Assembly: GCF_005048155.1 (NCBI RefSeq)
Contig: NZ_SUMB01000009.1
Location: 62,001-126,000 of the forward strand
Reading direction: 5' to 3'
Source: Streptomyces piniterrae
GTDB lineage: Bacteria > Actinomycetota > Actinomycetes > Streptomycetales > Streptomycetaceae
Length of the DNA: 64,000 bases
How positions within the stretch are numbered: position 1 is the first letter of the stretch; each line of letters opens with the position of its first letter. A program made the position numbers and the translations under genes. Below, in pieces: positions 53,608 to 60,994 of the stretch. The notes below the pieces were generated by a model, which worked only from the letters and a program-made list of their open reading frames with translations, ran no database searches and had not been told where the DNA came from.

Positions 53608-53636
53608 CGGCCCGTCCGCCTCGTGGTCATGCGCGA

Positions 53637-53676
53637 GGGCGGTTGCGCCACCGGTGATCCGGTGACGCAGCCGCCC
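53637..53676. terminator. Bidirectional terminator between CBS gene and cysteine desulfurase
   Basis: Arms GGGCGGTTGCGCCACCGG (53637-53654) and CCGGTGACGCAGCCGCCC (53659-53676) pair at 16 of 18 positions with loop TGAT, between convergent genes. Confidence 0.8.
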
Positions 53677-53696
53677 CGACTTTCCACGAACCGGCG

Positions 53697-55208
53697 TCAG
53701 GTGGCCTGCTGCAAGCGGTGCAGCGATGCCACCAGTTGGTCCACCTCCTCGGATGTGTTGTAGAGCGCGAGCGACGCACGTGCCGCGCTCTCCAGGCCGT
53801 AGTGGGCCAACGCCGGCTGGGCACAGTGGTGGCCGGCGCGGATGGCGATGCCGTCACGGTCCAGCCAGGCGGCGATCTCCGCCGGGTCGTGGCCGGCGAG
53901 GGTGAAGGTGAGTACGGCGATCCGCTCCGGCGCGGAGCCGATCACCTCCAGTCCGGGGACCGTGGCGAGGGCCTGCTGCGCATAGGCCATCAGCGAGGTC
54001 TCGTACGCGGCGATGGCGTCCCGGTCGAAGGCGGTCAGCCAGTTCAGCGCGGCCAGCATGCCGACCACCCCGGAGATATGCCCGGTACCGGCCTCCAGAA
54101 GGTGAGGGACGGGGGCGAAGGTGGTACGGCCGAAGTCGACCGACTCGATCATGTTGCCGCCGCCCTGCCACGGCGTCATCTGCTGCAATATCTCCGGCTT
54201 CGCGTACAGGGCGCCGATGCCCGTGGGGGCGAACAGCTTGTGTCCGGAGAACACATAGAAGTCGGCGTCCAGGTCCTGTACGTCGACGGGGAAGTGCGCC
54301 ACCGCCTGCGCCCCGTCCACCAGCACCTTCGCCCCGTAGCGGTGCGCCAGCGCGGTCATCTCCTTGACCGGCGGGACGGTGCCCAGCACGTTCGACGCCT
54401 GGCTGATCGCGACGAGTTGGGTCCGCATGGAGAGCAGGTCGGCGTACTTGTCGAGGTCGATCCGCCCGTCCGCCTGTAGGGGGACGGGGACCACCCGGGC
54501 CCGGGTCTCCTTGGCGATCAGTTGCCAGGGGACGATGTTGGAGTGGTGCTCCAGCACCGGCACCAGGATGTCGTCCCCGGGGCCGAGGTTGGCCCGCCCC
54601 CAGGTCTGGGCGACGAGGTTGATGGCCTCGGTGGTGCCGCGTACGAAGACGATGTCGTCCGGGGAGGCGGCGCCCAGGAACTGGGCGACCGCTGCCCGGC
54701 CCCCCTCGTACGCCTCGGTGGCCTCCCTGGCCATGGTGTGCGCGCCGCGGTGGATGTTGGAGTTGGCCGCACCGTAGAAGCCGGCCACCGCCTCGATCAC
54801 CTGGCGTGGCTTCTGGGTCGTGGCCCCGTTGTCGAGCCAGACCAGGGGGTGGCCGTTGACGGTCCGGTGCAGGATCGGAAAGTCCCTGCGGGCCATCTCC
54901 GGGGAGAAGGCGGCGGGTTGACCGGTGGGGAGGCCCGCGGCCGGCATCGCCCCTGTGGTGGGTACGGCCCCGGGGAGCGAAGCGGCCCCTGTGGTCGGCA
55001 CCGCACCGCTGGCGGGCACGGCCGCCGTGGTCGGTACCGCACCCGTACCGGGCACCGCACCCGTGGTCGGTACTCCCCCTGGGGGCGCTGCGGCCTCCTC
55101 CGGCGTCGGCGGGTCGCCGGCCGGCGGACCACCCGTCGGCAGACCGCCGCCCACCGGGTTCAGCACCGCCGTCGACGGCAGGCCGCCGGTAACGTCAGGA
55201 GTAGTCAT
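53697..55208 (-). CDS. SufS-like cysteine desulfurase with disordered cargo-type N-terminus
   Basis: 503 residues. Residues 1-100 are a Gly/Pro/Ala/Thr/Val-rich low-complexity region with repeats of the type GAVPTT. The enzyme domain follows (FSPEMARRDFPILHRTVNG): NIHRGAHTMAREATEAYE, EHHSNIVPWQL, the PLP lysine in YVFSGHKLFAPTG, and the persulfide cysteine in RAGHHCAQPALAHYG, as in type II (SufS/CsdA) desulfurases. It releases sulfur from cysteine as a persulfide. Its ATG overlaps the encapsulin stop by 14 nt. In known Family 2A encapsulin systems a SufS-like desulfurase with a long disordered N-terminus is the cargo, so cargo status is likely here. Confidence 0.92.
   Translation of the reverse strand: MTTPDVTGGLPSTAVLNPVGGGLPTGGPPAGDPPTPEEAAAPPGGVPTTGAVPGTGAVPTTAAVPASGAVPTTGAASLPGAVPTTGAMPAAGLPTGQPAAFSPEMARRDFPILHRTVNGHPLVWLDNGATTQKPRQVIEAVAGFYGAANSNIHRGAHTMAREATEAYEGGRAAVAQFLGAASPDDIVFVRGTTEAINLVAQTWGRANLGPGDDILVPVLEHHSNIVPWQLIAKETRARVVPVPLQADGRIDLDKYADLLSMRTQLVAISQASNVLGTVPPVKEMTALAHRYGAKVLVDGAQAVAHFPVDVQDLDADFYVFSGHKLFAPTGIGALYAKPEILQQMTPWQGGGNMIESVDFGRTTFAPVPHLLEAGTGHISGVVGMLAALNWLTAFDRDAIAAYETSLMAYAQQALATVPGLEVIGSAPERIAVLTFTLAGHDPAEIAAWLDRDGIAIRAGHHCAQPALAHYGLESAARASLALYNTSEEVDQLVASLHRLQQAT
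54943..55075. repeat. In-frame ~18-bp repeats encoding the desulfurase N-terminal region
   Basis: Imperfect units of the form CACCCGTGGTCGGTACCG recur about seven times and encode the Ala-Val-Pro-Thr-Thr-Gly repeats. All changes keep the frame, so the region can expand or shrink without breaking the gene. Confidence 0.75.
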
Positions 55209-56577
55209 GGTAGTTGGACACCTCGACGTTCTGGAGCACCGCGGTCGCGTCCTCCACCAGCACCGCGGCGTTGAAGTACGCCGTCATCAGGTAGGACGTG
55301 ATGCCCTTCTGGTCGACGCCCATGTTGCGCATCGACAGGCCGGGTTCGACCTCGTCGTTGACCTTCGCGGGGCGCAGACCCACCACGCCCTGCTCGGCCT
55401 CGCCCATGCGCATCAGCAGGATCTCGGTGGTGCCGATGCCCGAGTTGCCGGAGAACTTCACCTTGTCGGAGGGCAGCAGCGGGACGCCGCGCCAGGTCAG
55501 CAGCGGGCTGCCGAACCGGTTGTCGATGACCGGGGGCACACCCCGACGCGTACACTCCCGGCCGAAGGCGGCGATGGCCTTGGGGTGCGCCAGGAAGTAG
55601 CCGGGCTGCTTCCAGACCCGGGACAGCAGCTCGTCCAGGTCGTCGGGCGTCGGGGCGCCGGTGCGCGACTGCACCCGCTGCCCGGGGGCGACGTTGTTGA
55701 ACAGGCCGAACTGCGGGTGGTTGAGCAGCGAGGCCTCCTGCCGCTCGCGGAGCGCGTGCACGGTGAGGTTGGACTGGGCCCGGGTCTGGTCGATGGGCCC
55801 GTTGTAGAGGTCGGAGACGCGGGTGTGCACCCGGAGCACGGTCTGCGCGAGGGTCATGTGGTACTCGCGGGGCGTGTCCTCGTAGTCGACGAACGTCCCG
55901 GGGAGGTCGGGTTCGCCGTCGTGCCCGGCACTGAGGTCGACCGGCACCTCGGCGCCCGCCATGACGTCGCCCGAGGTGACAAAGGCGTCCAGCGCTCCCT
56001 GCACGGCCGCGTCGCGTTCGCACAGCCCGGCGAGCACGCTGCGCTCGACGCACAGGGCGACGCCGGGGGTGAGCGCCTTGACGCGGTACGGGATGGGCTC
56101 GGCGCGGGTCCAGGCGGCGAGGTCGAAGAACTGGCCGTCGCCGATCACTTCGAGCAGGGCGTCCTCGCCGTAGCGGCCGCTCGACCGCTTCTCGGCGCGG
56201 CCCTGGACGAGCACCCACAGGCGGTCGTGTGCGTCTCCGTCCTGGGCCAGCATTTCCCCGGCCTCGAAGGCGACCTCCGTGAAGGCGCCGGCCAGTTCGC
56301 CGAGCAGCGCGTCGTCGGCCTCCCGGAGGTAGGGCAGTTCGCGCAGGTCTCCGGGGATGATGCGCGGCGAGCCGCCGTCGGAGTGTGTGGTGATGCGGTC
56401 GTCGCCGAGGACGTAGGTGCGGCGCCGGTTGACGCGGAAGACGCCCGATTCGACGTCCACCCAGGGCAGGGCGCGCAGGAGGTAGCGCGGGGTGATGCCG
56501 CGCATCTGGGGGGTGGTCTTGGTCGTGTTCGCGAGCTGCCGTGCCGCATCCGGGCTGAGACTCATCCGGTCGTTCAC
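55195..56577 (-). CDS. Family 2B-type encapsulin shell protein with cyclic-nucleotide-binding-like insert
   Basis: 460 residues from GTG 56577 (GGAGG 4 nt upstream; ATG 56565 would leave a 16-nt spacer). The N-terminus (TTPQMRGITPRYLLRALPWVDVESGVFRVNRR) and the C-terminal half (LTVHALRERQEASLLNHPQFGLFN, PGYFLAHPKAIAAFGREC, SPLLTWRGVPLLPSDK, AEQGVVGLRPAKVNDEVEPGLSM) are the Family 2 encapsulin HK97-like shell. Residues about 88-205 form a Crp-like cyclic-nucleotide-binding domain (FEAGEMLAQDGDAHDRLWVLVQGRAE, DGQFFDLAAW), the mark of Family 2B. The phosphate-binding cassette is atypical: it reads GQFFDLAAW where Crp has FGELAL, so cNMP binding is doubtful. It assembles a protein compartment around cargo enzymes. 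Confidence 0.88.
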   Translation of the reverse strand: MNDRMSLSPDAARQLANTTKTTPQMRGITPRYLLRALPWVDVESGVFRVNRRRTYVLGDDRITTHSDGGSPRIIPGDLRELPYLREADDALLGELAGAFTEVAFEAGEMLAQDGDAHDRLWVLVQGRAEKRSSGRYGEDALLEVIGDGQFFDLAAWTRAEPIPYRVKALTPGVALCVERSVLAGLCERDAAVQGALDAFVTSGDVMAGAEVPVDLSAGHDGEPDLPGTFVDYEDTPREYHMTLAQTVLRVHTRVSDLYNGPIDQTRAQSNLTVHALRERQEASLLNHPQFGLFNNVAPGQRVQSRTGAPTPDDLDELLSRVWKQPGYFLAHPKAIAAFGRECTRRGVPPVIDNRFGSPLLTWRGVPLLPSDKVKFSGNSGIGTTEILLMRMGEAEQGVVGLRPAKVNDEVEPGLSMRNMGVDQKGITSYLMTAYFNAAVLVEDATAVLQNVEVSNYHDYS

Positions 56578-56991
56578 AGGACCTCCTCGGAGACAGGCAT
56601 GCCGAACGGCCGGCTCACGGCCGACGGCATGCGGGATCTGTGTCCGATCGTGTTTCTCGGACCGAGGTGTCCGCAACCGACCGTCGGACCGGCTTCGGCC
56701 GGAAATACATGTTTCCGCGAATGTGTAATTCCGCATAAGCGTGCGACTACTGTCCGTCGTGCACCGCACCACCATGCGTGGAATTACCGGAGGCATTGCC
56801 TCCAGGTGTTATGGGACACACCACGCCACACCCCATATGCGACTAGATTTGCCCTCATAAGGCGGCTTTGTATTTCTGAAAGGGCCGCTTATGAGGTGCC
56901 TTTGGGGCGTCGATTTCGCATAAGCGCCGGCCCCGGAAGGTCCGGCGCACAGGAGTGAAACAGGGGCGTACACAGCCGAGTTCAGCGCCGG
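56578..56991. promoter_or_regulatory. Palindrome-rich upstream region of the encapsulin operon
   Basis: A 414-bp stretch, AT-richer than its surroundings. It contains GGAGGCA-T-TGCCTCC (56789-56803), extended by ACC/GGT on each side; CCTCATAAGGCGGC (56853-56866) facing GCCGCTTATGAGG (56884-56896); and two copies of GCATAAGCG (56733-56741, 56918-56926). No gene is seen in it. These are candidate operator sites for the shell operon or the next gene. Confidence 0.55.
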
Positions 56992-57147
56992 CTAGCCGAG
57001 CAGGTGGCTGATGCCGCCCTGACCGTCCGTGCCGTTCCAGATCACGGCCGCCAACCCGTACGGGAGCCAGGCCACTCGATCCGGCAGGAGCGGGGCGCAG
57101 AGGAGCCAGACGACGGGCAGGGCGAGGAACAGCAGACAGCAGCACAT
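56992..57147 (-). CDS. Possible 51-residue membrane peptide
   Basis: From ATG 57147: MCCCLLFLALPVVWLLCAPL gives one strong membrane helix, then a second weaker hydrophobic segment (VAWLPYGLAAVIW) and a short polar tail. A GGCAGGGG-type site precedes the ATG. A longer frame (to 57231) lacks a ribosome binding site. It could be a real small membrane protein or noncoding; I do not recognise it. Confidence 0.4.
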   Translation of the reverse strand: MCCCLLFLALPVVWLLCAPLLPDRVAWLPYGLAAVIWNGTDGQGGISHLLG

Positions 57148-57355
57148 GCCGCCCCTGCCGTCGGAGGCAGGCTGCGACGTCGAGTTCGTGGACACCGGGA
57201 GAAAATAGGCGGTACGGACGGGTCCGCGCATGAGTACCCGTACCTACGACGTCGCCCGACGTGGCTTCTTCGCACCCGATGGGACCGGGCACGGAATGTC
57301 GGGTCCGGCAGGGCGCGGCGTTCCTAAAGTTGTGGGCGCAAGGGAAGGAGTCCGA

Positions 57356-58222
57356 GTGCTGGAGCGGCTGAACGAGGCCCTGGAACACATCGAGTCGCAT
57401 CTCGACCAACGGATCGAGGTCGCCGAGCTGGCGCGGATAGCGGTGACGTCGGAATACCACTTCCGCCGGATGTTCTCCGCGCTGGCCGGGATCTCGCTGT
57501 CGGAGTACATCCGGCGCAGGCGGCTGACCATCGCGGGAGCCGAGGTGCTCGCCGGTGAGCCGACGCTGCTGGAGATCGCGGTGCGCTACGGCTACGGCTC
57601 GGGGGAGGCGTTCGCGCGCGCGTTCCGGGCCGTGCACGGGGTGGGTCCGGGTGAGGCCCGGCGGACCGGTGCCGCTCTGCGCTCCCAGCCGCGGATGTCC
57701 TTCCGTCTCGTCATCGAGGGGAGCAGCAGCCTGCGGTACCGGATCTTGGAGAAGGAACAGTTCCGTGTGGTCGGCAGGAAGGCCCGCGTCCCGCTCGTCC
57801 ATGAGGGGGCGAACCAGGCGATCGCCGATTTCATCCGGAGCATCGATCAGGAGACGATGCGGCGTGTCACCGCGCTGTCGGATCAGGCGCCGGAGGGCAT
57901 CGTGGGAGTGAGCGACGGCCTCGACCCGAGTCGGGCGGAGGGAACCGAACTCGACTACTACCACGGCGTGGTGACCAGGGCCGAAGTGCCGGAGGATCTG
58001 GACGCGCTCACCGTCCCTGCGGGGACCTGGGCCGTCTTCGAGAACTCCGGGCCGTTCCCGCAGGCCCTCCAGCACCTGTGGCGGGATGTGTTCACGCAGT
58101 GGTTCCCGTCCAATCCGTACCGGAGCAGGCCGGGGCCCGAGATCCTGCGCACCCGGCTGTCGCAGGACGCCGCGCAGGCGGACGCGGAGCTGTGGATTCC
58201 CGTGGAGCGGACCGCGGTCTGA
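57356..58222 (+). CDS. AraC-family regulator with GyrI-like effector domain
   Basis: 288 residues from GTG 57356, with AAGGAG 5 nt upstream. N-terminal AraC HTH pair (LERLNEALEHIESHLDQRIEVAELARIAVTSEYHFRRMFSALAG and LEIAVRYGYGSGEAFARAFRAVHGVGPGEARR, residues 1-100), then a C-terminal GyrI-like small-molecule-binding domain (RMSFRLVIEGSSSLRYRILEKEQFRVVG to the end). This is the Rob/SoxS-like architecture that responds to drugs or toxic compounds. A strong bidirectional terminator follows. Targets unknown. Confidence 0.88.
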   Translation: MLERLNEALEHIESHLDQRIEVAELARIAVTSEYHFRRMFSALAGISLSEYIRRRRLTIAGAEVLAGEPTLLEIAVRYGYGSGEAFARAFRAVHGVGPGEARRTGAALRSQPRMSFRLVIEGSSSLRYRILEKEQFRVVGRKARVPLVHEGANQAIADFIRSIDQETMRRVTALSDQAPEGIVGVSDGLDPSRAEGTELDYYHGVVTRAEVPEDLDALTVPAGTWAVFENSGPFPQALQHLWRDVFTQWFPSNPYRSRPGPEILRTRLSQDAAQADAELWIPVERTAV

Positions 58223-58229
58223 GCCTGGC

Positions 58230-58265
58230 GGCGCGACGGTGTTCCGCAAGGGACACCGTCGCGCC
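58230..58265. terminator. Bidirectional terminator
   Basis: Perfect 13-bp arms GGCGCGACGGTGT (58230-58242) and ACACCGTCGCGCC (58253-58265) with a 10-nt loop, between convergent AraC- and GNAT-type genes. Confidence 0.85.
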
Positions 58266-58309
58266 TGAGGTGCCGGCCGGGACGGTGCCGGTCACGACGG
58301 TGGAGCGCT

Positions 58310-58942
58310 TCAGGGCCGGTAGATGCAGGCGGCCAGCGGGGCGTGCGCCTTCCACCCCAGCGTCTCGTACAGCGCGCGCCCTTCGTCGGTCGCGCCCAGG
58401 ACGCCGAGGGACGCGCCCTCCGCCACCGCACGATCGGCCAGCGTACGCATCACGAAGTCGCCCAGGCCGCGACGTCGGTGGGCCTCCTCGGTCACCACAC
58501 GGTCGACGACCGTGGCCTCTCCCACGAGGGCCATCTGCCCCTCGGCGGCGAACTCGCCTGCCGCGTCGTGGACCCGGACATGGACGACGCCGTCGCCGGA
58601 CTCCACGGAAGCGGTGTAGCCGTCGGGTGCCACCGGGTCCGTGGCCCGCAGGTCCACGGCCATCAGATGGCCGGTTTCCGCCCGGTCCACCACCCAGCCC
58701 CGCGGGAGCCAGCGCTCGACCGTCCCGGGCGCGACGGGCGCCTTGAGCCAGGTGTGCGGCACGGTGACCGAGGCGGCGGCCTCGCGTACCGAGGATTCGG
58801 TGGCGTCGGGCAGTACATGGCGCCCCACTTGGTCGGGCTTGCCCACCTCGATGTAGTGCCCCCAGGGCAGCTGTGCCGGCCGGGGCCGGTGTCGTGACAC
58901 GGCCCAGCCGACCGCCCAGGTCCTGACGAGGTCCGGAACCAT
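58310..58942 (-). CDS. GNAT-family N-acetyltransferase
   Basis: 210 residues from ATG 58942, preceded by GGGAGG. The acetyl-CoA-binding region is VVDRVVTEEAHRRRGLGDFVMRTLADRA (about residues 145-172), with the R-R-R-G-L-G loop, and ends LYETLGWKAHAPLAACIYRP. The N-terminal 90 residues are less conserved. Substrate unknown. The ATP-grasp pair is read in the same direction just upstream, so it may be part of the same pathway, but the gap (about 70 nt) and separate ribosome binding site leave this open. Confidence 0.8.
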   Translation of the reverse strand: MVPDLVRTWAVGWAVSRHRPRPAQLPWGHYIEVGKPDQVGRHVLPDATESSVREAAASVTVPHTWLKAPVAPGTVERWLPRGWVVDRAETGHLMAVDLRATDPVAPDGYTASVESGDGVVHVRVHDAAGEFAAEGQMALVGEATVVDRVVTEEAHRRRGLGDFVMRTLADRAVAEGASLGVLGATDEGRALYETLGWKAHAPLAACIYRP

Positions 58943-59014
58943 CACACCCTCCCAAGGTAATAGACACTCTACGGGAGTGCACATTACGTCACCGGGTGCG
59001 GAGCGGCAGCTCCT

Positions 59015-59890
59015 TTATCGCGAACCCGAAGGAACACCGGGCGGATTGAAGGCGACCAAGGCCCGCGGCCCGCGCTTCCCCGCCGCCACGCGCACCGCCA
59101 GCTCCGCCAGCGCTTCCGGGGCGCCGGCCTGACCGCGAATACCGGGAAAGGCGTTGATGTCGACGATCAGGGGCGCGCCGTCGCCGGCGTCGATCAGGTC
59201 CACGCCGTAGACGTCGAGGGCGAAGACCTCACCGACCCGGCGGACCAGGTCGGCCCACCCCGGGGGGAGGTCGCGGACCGGTAGGGGCAGGGTCGGTCCG
59301 CGTCCCTCCGGGGTGAGTTCGGAGCGGCGCAGCGCGGCGAAGAGACGGCCCTCCACGGCCCAGAGTTTGTGGTCCCAGCCGCTGTTCGGCGTGAACTCCT
59401 GGACGACGACGGGCTCGTCGGGCCAGACCGTCGCCAGTTCCCGTATGCGAGCGGTGTCGTCGGCGCGGGCGACGAGGTCATGGCGTCGGCTGTGCCGGCT
59501 TTTGATGACGAGCGGGACGGCCGGCCGCTCCGCCGCGAGCCGCGTCAGCGTGGCCACGGTCCTGGTGGCGGCGAACGGCAGACCGGCCCGCAGGGCGAGC
59601 GCGGCCATCTCGGTCCGGTCCTGGCACAGTGCGGTCGCCGCGGCCGAGTTGAGCACCGGGGCGCCGCGCTCCTCAAGGGAGGCGGCGAGAGCGAGTGCCC
59701 TGGGGGTCCGCGCTTTGAGCAGATAGACGTCGGCGAGCGCTTCCGGCCCGGCGAGGTCCGCCGCGGGGCGTCCGGCGGCCGCGCCCTCGCCCGGGTCGAT
59801 CGACGTCACCTGGTGACGGGGTGTCAGTATGTCGGTCGCGGCGGCCAGCAGCGGGTGGTCGGGAGCCGCGGTGATCAGGCAGATCCTCAC
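59015..59890 (-). CDS. RimK-type ATP-grasp ligase (second of a pair)
   Basis: 291 residues. ATP-grasp features: PLVIKSRHSRRHDLV (nucleotide-binding Lys), VVVQEFTPNSGWDHKLWAVEGRLFAALRR (ATP- and substrate-contacting strands) and VDLIDAGDGAPLIVDINAFPG with the Mg-binding D-x-N. These enzymes join a carboxylate, through an acyl phosphate, to an amine. The start overlaps the stop of the upstream ATP-grasp gene by 4 nt (ATGA), so the two are translated together. No precursor-peptide gene is recognised next to it. Confidence 0.85.
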   Translation of the reverse strand: MRICLITAAPDHPLLAAATDILTPRHQVTSIDPGEGAAAGRPAADLAGPEALADVYLLKARTPRALALAASLEERGAPVLNSAAATALCQDRTEMAALALRAGLPFAATRTVATLTRLAAERPAVPLVIKSRHSRRHDLVARADDTARIRELATVWPDEPVVVQEFTPNSGWDHKLWAVEGRLFAALRRSELTPEGRGPTLPLPVRDLPPGWADLVRRVGEVFALDVYGVDLIDAGDGAPLIVDINAFPGIRGQAGAPEALAELAVRVAAGKRGPRALVAFNPPGVPSGSR

Positions 59891-60819
59891 CGGACGTGGC
59901 CTGCCGGAACGCCGGAACCGGCCGGGACGAGGGTTCGGGCGGACGTCGGGGAAGAGGCAGCGACGGTTTCCGGCACTCCAGCGCCGGTGCGCGCGAGGTG
60001 CAGGATCGCGTCCGCGACACGTGCCACCGCGTCCGGGACCTGCCGGAAACTCGGGAAGTCATTGATGTCGACGACGATCGGGCCGTCCGGGCCTAGGACG
60101 ATGTCCACGCCGTAGAGGTCGAGGCCGAAGACCGCGCCGATCCGGGAGACGATCCGGGCGACATCGGCGGGCAGCGGGACCCGGCGTTCGGGGACGGTCC
60201 GCCCCGGGTGCAGCGGTGAGCACCGTTCGGTGGCGTACAGCTCGCCGCCGACGCAGTACACCTTGAGGTCCGTGCCGGAGTTGGCGACATACGGCTGGGC
60301 GATCAGCATCCCCTCGCCCACCGGGTCGGCGCCGCCCGGCCCGGCGCCCGGCTCCAGGGCCGGTGCCATCAGCTCTTCCGGCGTCGCCACCAGCCGGACG
60401 GCGCGCCCGGAGCTGCCGTCGGCCGGCTTCACCACGAGGGGGAATTCCGACGCGGGGATCGCCGCGAACTCCTGCGCTCTGGAGGCCGCGTACGTCACCG
60501 GGACCGGCAGGCCCTGACTGCGGGCGATCACCGCGGCCAGCGCCTTGTCGCGCACACCGCGGATGGCGCGGGCGTCGTTCACCGTGGTCAGACCGACCGA
60601 GGCGGCGGCCTCCAGCAAGGTGAGCCCGGGCCCGCCGGAGACGGTCTTGAGGACCCAGGCGTCATGGCTGCCGGCCTGTATCGCCTCGGATATCGGGATC
60701 AGCGACCGTCCGGGCCACACCACATCCACCTGATGGCCCCAGGCGGTGAGTTGGCGGATCACATCCAGCGGCATGCCGTCGTGCCGGTACTGCTCCTCCA
60801 CCAGGAAGCAGAGCTTCAT
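59887..60819 (-). CDS. RimK-type ATP-grasp ligase (first of a pair)
   Basis: 310 residues from ATG 60819 (MKLCFLVEEQYRHDG), preceded by GAGGA; an upstream ATG at 60867 is less likely. ATP-grasp motifs: FPLVVKPADGSSGRAVRLV (P-loop-like), MLIAQPYVANSGTDLKVYCVGGELYA, and VDIVLGPDGPIVVDINDFPSFRQV. The tail is Ala/Pro/Val-rich. Together with the coupled second ligase it suggests stepwise amide or peptide formation on a common substrate. No carrier or nonribosomal peptide genes are adjacent. Confidence 0.85.
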   Translation of the reverse strand: MKLCFLVEEQYRHDGMPLDVIRQLTAWGHQVDVVWPGRSLIPISEAIQAGSHDAWVLKTVSGGPGLTLLEAAASVGLTTVNDARAIRGVRDKALAAVIARSQGLPVPVTYAASRAQEFAAIPASEFPLVVKPADGSSGRAVRLVATPEELMAPALEPGAGPGGADPVGEGMLIAQPYVANSGTDLKVYCVGGELYATERCSPLHPGRTVPERRVPLPADVARIVSRIGAVFGLDLYGVDIVLGPDGPIVVDINDFPSFRQVPDAVARVADAILHLARTGAGVPETVAASSPTSARTLVPAGSGVPAGHVR

Positions 60820-60994
60820 CGTCCATCCTCGTATCGCCGGACGTCCGCCGCGCATCCGGCAGATCATGACATCTCAGAATCCCATGCCGGTCCTGACGAC
60901 CTGGTGTGGGCTCCGGCTCGGGCAACGGTCGGCGGACGGCGGCGCCCGGAGCCCGGGGCCCTGGACTCTTCCGGCCCCGACCCTTCGGACGGCC

